NCBI GenBank assembly: GCA_021442745.1
Contig: JABUSI010000214.1
Span: 1-18,204 of the forward strand
From: Erysipelotrichaceae bacterium
Lineage (GTDB): Bacteria; Bacillota_I; Bacilli_A; Erysipelotrichales; Erysipelotrichaceae
DNA length: 18,204 nucleotides
Direction of reading: 5' to 3'
This document shows, piece after piece, positions 5,993-13,347 of the stretch. The notes under the pieces were generated by a model. It made no database searches. It was not told the origin of the DNA and saw only the letters and a list, made by a program, of their open reading frames with translations. The first letter of the stretch is position 1; each line of letters opens with the position of its first letter. The position numbers and the translations under genes are program-made.

Positions 5993-7267
5993 ATGTTTAT
6001 TGATCAGGTCAAAGTGCATCTGAAAGCGGGAAATGGCGGAAACGGTCTGGTAGCATTTCGTAGAGAAGCTCATGTACCGTTGGGTGGTCCGTTTGGAGGA
6101 GATGGCGGTCGCGGCGGCGACATTATATTTGAAGTAGATACTAATAAAAGTACTTTGCTGGATTTACGATATAACCGTCTGATTAAAGCGGGAAACGGTG
6201 AAAACGGAAAAACCAAGAGAATGCACGGAGCGGATGGTGCCGATGTGTATATCCGGGTTCCGCTGGGAACCGTCGTAAAGAACGATGAGACCGGTGCGGT
6301 CATTGCCGATTTGAAAACACCGAATCAACGTGCAATCGTTGCCCAGGGCGGCAAAGGCGGAAGAGGGAATTATCACTTCAAGACATCGCGTAATCCGGCT
6401 CCGGAATATGCGGAAAAGGGTGTGGAAGGTGCGGACCTTACCGTACATATTGAATTGAAGTTATTGGCGGATGTTGGTCTGGTCGGATTCCCGTCAGTAG
6501 GAAAATCCACGTTGTTGTCTGTTGTTACGGCGGCCAAGCCGGAAATCGCTGAATACCATTTCACTACACTGGTTCCTAATCTTGGTGTTGTCAGAGTTCC
6601 GGACGGCAGATCCTTTGTAATGGCAGATTTGCCGGGATTAATTAACGGAGCCAGTGAAGGAAAAGGTTTAGGAATACAATTCCTGCGGCATATTGAACGC
6701 TGTCGTGTTATTATGCATGTAGTGGATATGGGAGCCGTTGACGGAAGAGATCCTTTGCAGGATTATGAAGATATCAACAAAGAACTGGAAAGCTATCATT
6801 ATCGCCTGATGGAACGACCGCAGATTGTGATTGCCAATAAGATGGATATGGAAGGTGCCGAAGAAAATCTTAAAAGATTCAGGGAAAAGTATCCGGACGT
6901 ATCCGTTCATCCGGCATGCACGATTATCAATGAAGGACTGTCCAAAGCACTGTATGAAGCAGCGGACTTGCTGGAAGTGACACCGGAATTTCCGATTCAT
7001 GAACAGGAAGCCAAAGGAGTCTTATATACGTTTACTCCGAAGGAAGCAGACTTTACCGTTGTCAATAACGGTAATGGCAAGTGGACACTGCAAGGTCCTA
7101 AAATTGACAGATTGTTCGAACAGACCGATTTCGAATCAGAAGAATCCGTTATCCGGTTTGGCAGTAAGCTGCATGAACTGGGAGTCGATGAAGCATTAAT
7201 GGAAAAAGGATGCCGGTATGGCGATTATGTAGCAATCCGAGATTTTGAATTCGTATTTGAAGAATAG
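5993..7267 (+). CDS. obgE: Obg family GTPase (ribosome assembly and stress)
   Basis: Obg is an essential GTPase that binds the 50S subunit and links ribosome maturation to growth and ppGpp. The 424 residues show all three domains. The glycine-rich Obg fold (about 1-158) contains GGPFGGDGGRGGD and GGKGGRGN. The GTPase domain has G1 GFPSVGKS (165-172), switch motif FTTLVPN, G3 DLPGL (212-216) and G4 NKMD (282-285). The C-terminal OCT domain (about 345-424) begins near FTPKEADFTV. AAGGAGG at 5980-5986 with a 6-base spacer marks ATG 5993. It follows rpmA, as in many bacteria, but a terminator-like hairpin stands between them. No terminator separates it from the ASCH-cyclo-ligase gene 35 bases downstream; the short inverted repeat there lacks a T tract. 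Confidence 0.98.
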   Translation: MFIDQVKVHLKAGNGGNGLVAFRREAHVPLGGPFGGDGGRGGDIIFEVDTNKSTLLDLRYNRLIKAGNGENGKTKRMHGADGADVYIRVPLGTVVKNDETGAVIADLKTPNQRAIVAQGGKGGRGNYHFKTSRNPAPEYAEKGVEGADLTVHIELKLLADVGLVGFPSVGKSTLLSVVTAAKPEIAEYHFTTLVPNLGVVRVPDGRSFVMADLPGLINGASEGKGLGIQFLRHIERCRVIMHVVDMGAVDGRDPLQDYEDINKELESYHYRLMERPQIVIANKMDMEGAEENLKRFREKYPDVSVHPACTIINEGLSKALYEAADLLEVTPEFPIHEQEAKGVLYTFTPKEADFTVVNNGNGKWTLQGPKIDRLFEQTDFESEESVIRFGSKLHELGVDEALMEKGCRYGDYVAIRDFEFVFEE

Positions 7268-7302
7268 TAATCCATAGATTACGTTTGTTGGGGAGACAGA
7301 GT

Positions 7303-8301
7303 ATGAATCATCAGGAATTATGGGAACAATTTACAAAAGAACGGAATATTTCAGCAGAGACGTATGTTGCATGGGCTTTCCCATACAGAACCGGTGCATT
7401 GGCGGAACTGGTATGGAAAGGTGTAAAAACGGCTTTTGCACAGCCATATCCGTTGTACGAAGTGAAACGGAAACCTTTACCTCAAGCCGGTAACTACAGT
7501 GTGATTCTGGATGAAAACGAAGAAGCCCTGTGTATCGTTCAAACCATAAAAGTATCGGTACTGCCTTTTGAACAGGTCAGTACGGAGCATGCTCGTAACG
7601 AAGGTGAGGGTGACGGCTCCATTGCCTATTGGAAAATGGTACATGAACAGCTTTTTCAAAAGGAAATGAAGGATTACGGACTGACGTTTTCCGAAAAGAC
7701 CGATGTGGTGTGTGAAGAATTTGAAGTTGTTTACAGGAAAGGTGAAGACGAAGCGTATAAGAAAGAGAAGGATCGTTTGCGCAGATATGCCGGAACGACT
7801 TCAATTTCCGACCGGCGTAACGAAATCGGTTACAGAATGTATGAACGGATTCAGACAATGCCGCAATGGCAAAATGCGAAAACCATTGGTCTGTTTTACG
7901 GTACCGCAACGGAACCGGATACAACATATATGATGCAACAGGCATGGAGTCAGGGAAAAACCGTATGTCTTCCGTATTGTATCAGCATGAAAGATATGGA
8001 ATATGCACCGATTGCTTCCATGGATGAATTACAAGTCGGATTGTTTGGAATTCCGGAACCGAAGAATCGTCCGGAATGTGCACCGGATGTGGATCTCTGG
8101 ATTATTCCGTGCGTCATGGCGGATAAAAAAGGATACCGGCTGGGTCATGGTATGGGCTTTTACGACCGGTTCTTACATAAAACGTCTAAGCCGAAAATTA
8201 TATTATGCCCGGAATGCTATCTGGTCGATTCCATCTTGCATGAACCCTGGGATATCCGCTGTGACGCTGTTGTCAGTGAAACGGATATCTACTGGATGTA
8301 A
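7303..8301 (+). CDS. ASCH domain fused to 5-formyltetrahydrofolate cyclo-ligase
   Basis: This 332-residue protein joins two domains that are usually separate. Residues about 20-146 form a YhfF-like ASCH domain: GVKTAFAQPYPLYE (40-53), GNYSVILD (63-70), ALCIVQTIKV, HARNEGEGD (96-104), AYWKMVHEQLF and CEEFEVVY. ASCH domains bind or act on nucleosides or RNA. In the loop matching E. coli YqfB, Lys42 and Glu100 are kept but Phe45 replaces the catalytic Thr. After a charged linker (147-158), residues about 156-332 form a complete cyclo-ligase, which converts 5-formyl-THF and ATP to 5,10-methenyl-THF: ATEPDTTYM, GKTVCLP, the signature RLGHGMGFYDRF (279-290) and EPWDIRCDAVVSE. GGGGAG (7290-7295, 7-base spacer) selects ATG 7303 over an in-frame TTG at 7285. 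It is probably cotranscribed with obgE. Domain calls are firm; a joint role is unknown. Confidence 0.88.
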   Translation: MNHQELWEQFTKERNISAETYVAWAFPYRTGALAELVWKGVKTAFAQPYPLYEVKRKPLPQAGNYSVILDENEEALCIVQTIKVSVLPFEQVSTEHARNEGEGDGSIAYWKMVHEQLFQKEMKDYGLTFSEKTDVVCEEFEVVYRKGEDEAYKKEKDRLRRYAGTTSISDRRNEIGYRMYERIQTMPQWQNAKTIGLFYGTATEPDTTYMMQQAWSQGKTVCLPYCISMKDMEYAPIASMDELQVGLFGIPEPKNRPECAPDVDLWIIPCVMADKKGYRLGHGMGFYDRFLHKTSKPKIILCPECYLVDSILHEPWDIRCDAVVSETDIYWM

Positions 8302-8305
8302 TGTA

Positions 8306-8314
8306 TGGTATAAT
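8306..8314 (+). promoter_or_regulatory. Extended -10 promoter of ruvAB
   Basis: TGGTATAAT (8306-8314) is a perfect -10 with the TGn extension, 5 bases after the upstream stop codon. I see no acceptable -35. Transcription would start near 8321, inside the ribosome binding site region, leaving a leader of about 11 nt. Confidence 0.6.
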
Positions 8315-8331
8315 TCCATAGGGTGATTGTC

Positions 8332-8916
8332 ATGATTGCGTTTGTAAGAGGAACCGTATATGCGTTCGGAACGGATTATGTGATTTTGGATGTCGGCGGC
8401 GTAGGATATCGTGTTTATTTTAACCATTCCAAACCGATTTCTCTGGGGCAGCAACTGATGTTGTTTACGTACCAGCAGATTCGGGAAGATGCTCACGTTT
8501 TGTTTGGTTTTTTGTCTAATCAGGAACTGGAATTATTTGAAAAACTGATTTCCGTCAAGGGTCTCGGTCCGAAAACGGCATTGGGTATATTGACGGCAGC
8601 AAATTATGAACAGGTAATTCTGGCTATTGAAAAGGGTGAAGTATCGTTTTTGAAACAAATGCCGGGAATCGGCGCAAAAACCGCTTCACAGATTATTCTG
8701 GACCTGAAAGGCAAACTGGTACACGACCAGCCGGTATCTTCTGACGTTGCGTTACCGCACGATGTTGAAGATGCCATTGATGCGCTGAAGGCTCTCGGTT
8801 ATAAACAACAGGAAATCAACGGTATCGTGAAATCACTGAAAGAAGCGAACCTTCCAAGTACCGATGCTTATATAAAGTATGGATTACAATTAATGATGAA
8901 ACGTAAAGGAGGATAA
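8332..8916 (+). CDS. ruvA: Holliday junction branch migration protein RuvA
   Basis: RuvA is the tetrameric protein that binds four-way junctions and recruits RuvB motors. The 194 residues have the normal three-part layout: an N-terminal OB fold (1-62) starting MIAFVRGTV; a middle domain with two helix-hairpin-helix motifs, SVKGLGPKTA (74-83) and QMPGIGAKTA (109-118); and a C-terminal helical RuvB-binding domain (about 145-194) with DAIDALKALGYK. ATG 8332 is chosen because it gives the standard N terminus and has AGGGTGA at 8320-8326. GTG 8323 would add three residues and place the start within that site. The 3' end carries AAAGGAGG, which serves ruvB, and only two bases separate the genes. 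Confidence 0.97.
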   Translation: MIAFVRGTVYAFGTDYVILDVGGVGYRVYFNHSKPISLGQQLMLFTYQQIREDAHVLFGFLSNQELELFEKLISVKGLGPKTALGILTAANYEQVILAIEKGEVSFLKQMPGIGAKTASQIILDLKGKLVHDQPVSSDVALPHDVEDAIDALKALGYKQQEINGIVKSLKEANLPSTDAYIKYGLQLMMKRKGG

Positions 8917-8918
8917 TC

Positions 8919-9938
8919 ATGGATGAACGTCTGATGTCTCAAAACGAACTGGCAATGGATGAGGAAGAAAGTTTACGTCCGCAAACCATTGATGAATATG
9001 TGGGACAGGAAAGTTTGAAAGAAAACCTGAAAGTGTTCATTCATGCTGCGCTACAGAGGAATGAAGCGCTGGATCATGTTTTACTGTATGGTCCTCCGGG
9101 ATTGGGAAAAACAACAATGGCGTATATTCTTGCCAATGAAATGCACGGAAATATACGCACGGCAAGCGGTCCGTCAATTGAACGGAGCGGTGATCTGGCA
9201 GCAATTCTGTCATCTCTGGAAGCAGGGGACGTCCTGTTTATTGATGAAATTCACCGGATTCCGAAACAGGTAGAAGAAGTTTTGTATCCGGCAATGGAAG
9301 ATTACTGCATCGACATCGTAGTCGGAAAAGACGCAACAACGCGTTCCATCCGACTGGATTTGCCTCCGTTTACCCTGGTAGGCGCAACAACACGGGCAGG
9401 AGATCTGACTTCTCCGCTGCGGGATCGGTTCGGTATTGTATCCAAACTGGAATACTATACGGTGGAAGAACTGGAACGGATAGTCAAACGGACGGCAAGG
9501 GTATTGTCTACAGAGATTGAACCGGATGCCGTCAACGAAATTGCCAAACGTTCCCGCGGAACGCCTCGTATTGCCAATCGTCTGTTCCGCAGAGTCCGTG
9601 ATTTTGCACAGGTGCTGAATGACGGTGTCATTGACTTACAAATCGCGAATCTGGCATTGAATCGTCTGAAAGTCGATGCTATCGGTCTGGATGACGTGGA
9701 CGTACGTTATCTGAAGGGAATTATCGAACGGTTCCATGGCGGTCCGGTCGGACTGGAGGCCATTGCCAGCAGCATCGGGGAAGAACCGATGACATTGGAA
9801 GATGTTTATGAACCGTATCTGTTACAGATTGGCTTTATCAACCGTACTGCCAGAGGAAGGGTAGTTACTCCTAAAGCATATGAACATCTGGGATTGTATG
9901 AGTTTCCTGAAGAGGAAGCACAGGGAAAACTGTTTTAA
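8919..9938 (+). CDS. ruvB: Holliday junction branch migration ATPase RuvB
   Basis: RuvB is the hexameric AAA+ motor that drives branch migration with RuvA. The 339 residues are full length. An acidic N-terminal extension leads to RPQTIDEYVGQ. Walker A is GPPGLGKTT (58-66), Walker B is DEIHR (110-114), sensor 1 is GATTRAGDLTSPL, and RDRFG carries the arginine finger. The sensor 2 segment is RGTPRIANRLFRRVRDFA. The C-terminal winged helix ends with GFINRTARGRVVTPKAYEHL. The ribosome binding site AAAGGAGG overlaps the ruvA stop. No good terminator is seen after it; instead a weak hairpin and an internal promoter lead to murG. Confidence 0.98.
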   Translation: MDERLMSQNELAMDEEESLRPQTIDEYVGQESLKENLKVFIHAALQRNEALDHVLLYGPPGLGKTTMAYILANEMHGNIRTASGPSIERSGDLAAILSSLEAGDVLFIDEIHRIPKQVEEVLYPAMEDYCIDIVVGKDATTRSIRLDLPPFTLVGATTRAGDLTSPLRDRFGIVSKLEYYTVEELERIVKRTARVLSTEIEPDAVNEIAKRSRGTPRIANRLFRRVRDFAQVLNDGVIDLQIANLALNRLKVDAIGLDDVDVRYLKGIIERFHGGPVGLEAIASSIGEEPMTLEDVYEPYLLQIGFINRTARGRVVTPKAYEHLGLYEFPEEEAQGKLF

Positions 9939-9945
9939 AGGATAA

Positions 9946-9983
9946 ACAGAAGGGGGACTTACGAATGTCTCTCTTTTTTCTGT
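9946..9983 (+). other. Potential hairpin sequestering the upstream murG ribosome binding site
   Basis: In RNA, 9946-9957 can pair with 9972-9983 as 12 bp including four G-U wobbles. The stem buries AGGGGGA (9951-9957), the ribosome binding site of the in-frame ATG at 9965, and puts that ATG in the loop. It would form only on read-through transcripts from ruvAB. The stem is weak and may have no role. Confidence 0.3.
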
Positions 9984-9992
9984 TGACGAGTG

Positions 9993-10001
9993 TGTTATAC
10001 T
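9993..10001 (+). promoter_or_regulatory. Extended -10 promoter of murG-murB-divIB
   Basis: TGTTATACT (9993-10001) is an extended -10 box with no convincing -35 at the right distance; TTGACG at 9983-9988 is too close. The predicted start, near 10008, precedes GAGGGG at 10015-10020 and leaves only the ATG at 10031 usable on this transcript. Confidence 0.48.
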
Positions 10002-10030
10002 TATTAGTACGTATGAGGGGCAGTGAGAAT

Positions 10031-11119
10031 ATGCGCATTTTAATTACTACCGGAGGCACGGGAGGACACATTTATCCTGCTGTCGCACTTGCAGATTTGA
10101 TTCGTAAGAATGAACCGGACAGCGCTGTTTTATTTATAGGAAATAACGATCGGATGGAATCCAGGGAGATTCCGGCCAGAGGATATGATTTTTTCGGAAT
10201 TGACGCAAAAGGGTTTAACGGGAATTCCGGTGATAAACTGAAATCCGTTTCTCTGATGAGCAAGTCTTACGGAATCTGCCGTCGGAAAATCAAAGAGTTT
10301 CGACCGGATATTATTGTCGGATTCGGCGGATACGTTACCGTGCCTGTCGTTATGGCGGGACGCAGACTGAATATTCCCGTAGTCATTCATGAACAGAACA
10401 GTATTCCGGGAATGGCAAACCGGTTTTTGCAGCGATTTGCGAAGAAAATCGTAACGTGTTATCCGGAAGCGAATCCGTATTTCCCTGAAAAGAAAACGTG
10501 TCTTCTGGGAAATCCACGGGCTTCCGTTGCCAAAACTGTGGAAAAAAACAGAGAAGTATTGTGTCAGTACGGACTGCAGCCGGAGAAGAAAACAATCTTT
10601 GTGGTTATGGGATCCTTAGGAAGCAGCAGTATCAATGACATTATGAAAAAAACGTTGCAGTCGTTACAGGATCCGGAAATCCAGGTGATTTATGTCACCG
10701 GAAGAGATGGATATGACGAGTTTATAAAAGACTTGAACGTTTCGGATACTATCCGGATTTTACCGTATTGCGACCAGCCGACACTGGTTGCGAATACCGA
10801 TCTGACGATGTCCAGAGGCGGAGCTACGTCCGCTGCGGAAATTACCGCGCTGAAAGTTCCTTCCATCATCGTCCCGAGTCCGTATGTACCGAATAACCAT
10901 CAGTTTCTGAATGCCAAGGCCATGCTGGATGCAGGATGTGCGTATCTTCTGGAAGAAAAAGATATGAGTGCAGAGACGGTTTTGTCGTTGTGGGACAAGT
11001 TGATTCACGATGAGGAAACGCTGGCTTCAATGGCTTTAAAATGCGCGTCTCTGGGATTTGAAAATGCAGCGGAGGACATACTTGCGTTACTGCACGAAGT
11101 TATAGGAGAATCAGTATGA
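10031..11119 (+). CDS. murG: UDP-GlcNAc:undecaprenyl-pyrophosphoryl-MurNAc-pentapeptide GlcNAc transferase
   Basis: MurG adds GlcNAc to lipid I to make lipid II at the inner face of the membrane. From ATG 10031 the protein has 362 residues, the family norm. GGTGGHIYPA (8-17) is the first glycine loop, GFGGYVTVP (97-105) the second, and HEQNSIPGMANR (120-131) follows. GNPRAS and GSLGSSS start the C-terminal Rossmann domain. SRGGATSAAE (261-270) and PSPYVPNNHQ (282-291) form the UDP-GlcNAc site. GAGGGG at 10015-10020 lies 10 bases upstream. The frame is also open upstream to ATG 9965, which has a strong AGGGGGA and would add 22 residues, MSLFFLLTSVLYLLVR and a short polar stretch, resembling a membrane anchor. 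I prefer 10031 because it gives the family N terminus. The stop overlaps the murB start as ATGA. Confidence 0.95.
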   Translation: MRILITTGGTGGHIYPAVALADLIRKNEPDSAVLFIGNNDRMESREIPARGYDFFGIDAKGFNGNSGDKLKSVSLMSKSYGICRRKIKEFRPDIIVGFGGYVTVPVVMAGRRLNIPVVIHEQNSIPGMANRFLQRFAKKIVTCYPEANPYFPEKKTCLLGNPRASVAKTVEKNREVLCQYGLQPEKKTIFVVMGSLGSSSINDIMKKTLQSLQDPEIQVIYVTGRDGYDEFIKDLNVSDTIRILPYCDQPTLVANTDLTMSRGGATSAAEITALKVPSIIVPSPYVPNNHQFLNAKAMLDAGCAYLLEEKDMSAETVLSLWDKLIHDEETLASMALKCASLGFENAAEDILALLHEVIGESV

Positions 11120-12009
11120 ATTTAGCGGAAAGATTACAACAATATGCCATAGTGGAACAGAATGTACCGTTTTCCAATATGACGACGTTCCGGATCGGGG
11201 GTGTCGTCGATTATGTAATTTATCCGAATGACGTGCTGGCACTGCAGGAAGTACTGGATGTAATCCGAAAAGAAGGAATGCCGGTAAAACTGATTGGAAA
11301 AGGCAGTAACATACTGTGTTCCGACCAACCGTTTCACGGTGCGGTAATTCGTCTGGACCGGACGCTTGCCAATCATTACTATCAGGACAATGAAGTACTG
11401 GCACAAGCCGGATGTTCCATTATTGCGTTATCGTATGATGCGATGAAACGCGGATTAAGCGGACTGGAGTTTGCCAGCGGCATTCCGGCAACGGTAGGCG
11501 GATGTACCTATATGAATGCCGGTGCATATAAGAGTTGCATGGCAGATATCATCAAAGAAGTCTATGTGTATCGTGACGGACAATTGTGCTGGATGAAACC
11601 GGAAGAATGTGCGTTTGCATACCGGACCAGTGTATTCCAGGAGCATAAGGACTGGGTAATCGTTGCTGTTCGAATCGGATTACAGCCGAAGGACAGCGAG
11701 GAAATCCGGACGCTGATGGAAAACAGAAAAGAACGCCGGATGGCTTCCCAACCACTGGAATATCCTTCTGCAGGAAGTGTATTCCGAAATCCTGAGAATG
11801 CATTTGCGTGGAAATATATCGATGAACTGGGATTGCGCGGGAAAACCGTAGGAGGAGCGCAGATATCTTCCAAGCATTCCAATTTCATTGTGAACGTGAA
11901 TCATGCCAAAGCGGATGACGTCCTGGCACTGATGGAGGAAATTGATCAGAAAATGGAGGAACGTCATGGCTTCCGGATGATCAAGGAAGTGGAGCTCTTT
12001 AATTGGTAA
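11116..12009 (+). CDS. murB: UDP-N-acetylenolpyruvoylglucosamine reductase
   Basis: MurB is the FAD enzyme that uses NADPH to reduce enolpyruvyl-UDP-GlcNAc to UDP-MurNAc. The 297 residues fit the compact type II enzyme of Firmicutes. The FAD-binding half (about 20-190) has TTFRIGG (23-29), GKGSNIL (61-67) and SGIPATVGGCTYMNAGAY (121-138). The C-terminal domain has SAGSVFRNP with catalytic Ser221, then GGAQISSKHSNFIVN, and ends with KEVELF, where Glu291 is the likely catalytic acid. AGGAGA at 11104-11109 serves ATG 11116, which overlaps the murG stop by 4 bases. Its 3' end overlaps divIB by 7 bases, so murG-murB-divIB are translationally coupled. Confidence 0.97.
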   Translation: MNLAERLQQYAIVEQNVPFSNMTTFRIGGVVDYVIYPNDVLALQEVLDVIRKEGMPVKLIGKGSNILCSDQPFHGAVIRLDRTLANHYYQDNEVLAQAGCSIIALSYDAMKRGLSGLEFASGIPATVGGCTYMNAGAYKSCMADIIKEVYVYRDGQLCWMKPEECAFAYRTSVFQEHKDWVIVAVRIGLQPKDSEEIRTLMENRKERRMASQPLEYPSAGSVFRNPENAFAWKYIDELGLRGKTVGGAQISSKHSNFIVNVNHAKADDVLALMEEIDQKMEERHGFRMIKEVELFNW

Positions 12010-12866
12010 ACCGCCCGTCCATTGATGACAGTATCATCCATGAATACGATCCGTTTGATGAAAAACGAAAGAAACAACAGCAACGGAAACGTCGCAGAAT
12101 TCAGCGGATTCATGTAACGGTTGCCAGAATTACGGCAATTGTGCTGACCATATGTGCGGTAACGGGAGTCTATTTCATGACGGAAGGCTCAAAAGTCCGT
12201 AGCATTCGGGTGAAGGGAAATACATTCTTCAAAGATGAAGAAATCATGGAACTGGCGAAAGTCGATTATTCCAGCAGATTTTATCTGTGCTGGAGTTTTA
12301 TGCTGGAACAACGATTGAAAGCCAATCCGTTGATTGACGGAGTAACGGTTCGTCATGATACAAACCGTACCTTAACCATAACTGTGGAGGAAAAACCGTG
12401 TATCGGCTACTTCTGGGAAGAAGACGAACCGAAAATCCTGTGTAAGGACGGTACCGTGCTGAATATGTCATCACGGTATTACAGCGGTTTATCTTTGCTT
12501 CCGATGCTGGATTCTTCATTGGACAGAAAACTGCTGGTTGAGGCATTTCAGAACGTTACGTCACTGACCATTGCCAATATCTCGGAAGTATTTCCGTATG
12601 TAACGACGTACGACAAGAATATGTTCCGCGTTCTGATGGATGACGGAAACCAGGTGTTTGTGACCGTACAGACCGCGGTGGACCTGAATTACTATCTGGA
12701 AATTCAGCCGCAGCTGTTTCAACAGACCGGGGCTTGCATCGTTTTCTATACCATCACGGAAGACGGTCATACCCGAGACTGTGCCGAACTGGACAAGGAA
12801 GAACAGGAAGCTCTGCATCCTGCGGTTGATGAACCGGGTGAAGAACCGAATCCGGAAAACAAATAA
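12003..12866 (+). CDS. divIB: Cell division protein DivIB/FtsQ
   Basis: DivIB is the bitopic divisome protein that works with DivIC and FtsL at the septum. The 287 residues show the expected plan. A basic cytoplasmic tail (1-37) contains a KKQQQRKRRR run. One membrane helix (about 38-59) follows. A POTRA domain (about 64-135) starts VRSIRVKGNTFF and includes NPLIDGVTV and LTITVEEK. A beta domain reaches about residue 245, and a disordered acidic tail ends EEPNPENK. TTG 12003 is the only plausible start: GTGGAG (11989-11994) is 8 bases upstream and no ATG or GTG follows before the membrane helix. TTG starts often lower expression. The gene overlaps murB by 7 bases. ftsA and ftsZ do not follow; a terminator does. 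Confidence 0.92.
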   Translation: MVNRPSIDDSIIHEYDPFDEKRKKQQQRKRRRIQRIHVTVARITAIVLTICAVTGVYFMTEGSKVRSIRVKGNTFFKDEEIMELAKVDYSSRFYLCWSFMLEQRLKANPLIDGVTVRHDTNRTLTITVEEKPCIGYFWEEDEPKILCKDGTVLNMSSRYYSGLSLLPMLDSSLDRKLLVEAFQNVTSLTIANISEVFPYVTTYDKNMFRVLMDDGNQVFVTVQTAVDLNYYLEIQPQLFQQTGACIVFYTITEDGHTRDCAELDKEEQEALHPAVDEPGEEPNPENK

Positions 12867-12871
12867 CATAC

Positions 12872-12893
12872 AGGAGGTAATACCTCCTTTTTT
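12872..12893 (+). terminator. Intrinsic terminator of murG-murB-divIB
   Basis: AGGAGG (12872-12877) pairs with CCTCCT (12883-12888) around a 5-base loop, followed by six T (12888-12893). The stem is short, so termination may be incomplete. Confidence 0.75.
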
Positions 12894-12919
12894 GTCGGTT
12901 GTCCGACCGGTAAATTAGG

Positions 12920-12948
12920 TTGCTTGTATAAATTGATTTTGATATAAT
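12920..12948 (+). promoter_or_regulatory. Promoter of yloU-fakA
   Basis: TTGCTT (12920-12925), a 17-base spacer and a perfect TATAAT (12943-12948), with TG at 12940-12941 as an extended -10. The start should be near 12955, about 22 nt before the ATG. Confidence 0.78.
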
Positions 12949-12976
12949 ACAAAAATGAAACAAGGAGGATTTGCAC

Positions 12977-13336
12977 ATGGCACTTGAAAACAGTACTCAT
13001 TTGGGAAGTATCAACGTATCAACGGAAGCAATTGCTTCTTTAGCTGGTGGAATCGTATCAGAATGCTATGGCGTCGTCGGAATGGCATCTCAGAAAATGC
13101 TGAAGGACGGCTTATTTGAACTGTTAAAGATGGAAAATTTCTCGAAGGGCGTTGTCGTTCGGGATGGTGAGAACGGGATGGTTCTGGACTTATATCTGGT
13201 TATCACTTATGGTGTGAAAATTACGCAGGTAGTAAGCGAAGTACAAAAGAAAGTAAAGTATTCTCTGGAAAAATCATTGGATGTTGAAATCGAAGCAATC
13301 AATGTCTTTGTCCAGGGTGTTCGGGTAATGGATTAG
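12977..13336 (+). CDS. yloU: Asp23/Gls24 family envelope stress response protein YloU
   Basis: This 119-residue soluble protein belongs to the Asp23/Gls24 family. Members are abundant, membrane-associated or cytosolic proteins linked to envelope or alkaline stress in Firmicutes, but their biochemistry is unsettled. Family features are GSINVSTEAIASLAGGIVSE near the start, GVVGMAS, LYLVITYGVKI and the ending INVFVQGVRV. AAGGAGG at 12962-12968 with an 8-base spacer selects ATG 12977 over an in-frame TTG at 12971. The yloU-yloV pair is conserved in Firmicutes, and the stop here is only 11 bases before fakA, so the two are one operon. Confidence 0.92.
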   Translation: MALENSTHLGSINVSTEAIASLAGGIVSECYGVVGMASQKMLKDGLFELLKMENFSKGVVVRDGENGMVLDLYLVITYGVKITQVVSEVQKKVKYSLEKSLDVEIEAINVFVQGVRVMD

Positions 13337-13347
13337 GGGAAAAACGT

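Noticed and set aside
7267..7282. GTAATC/GATTAC inverted repeat after obgE as a terminator.
   Set aside because: The stem is only 6 bp of mixed composition and the following bases are not a T tract.
7285..7302. N-terminal extension of the ASCH-cyclo-ligase from TTG 7285.
   Set aside because: It would contain the GGGGAG ribosome binding site used by ATG 7303.
7703..7933. Plus-strand open frame overlapping the ASCH-cyclo-ligase linker, as if a frameshift had split the gene.
   Set aside because: The main frame is uninterrupted across both domains and the alternate frame has no family pattern.
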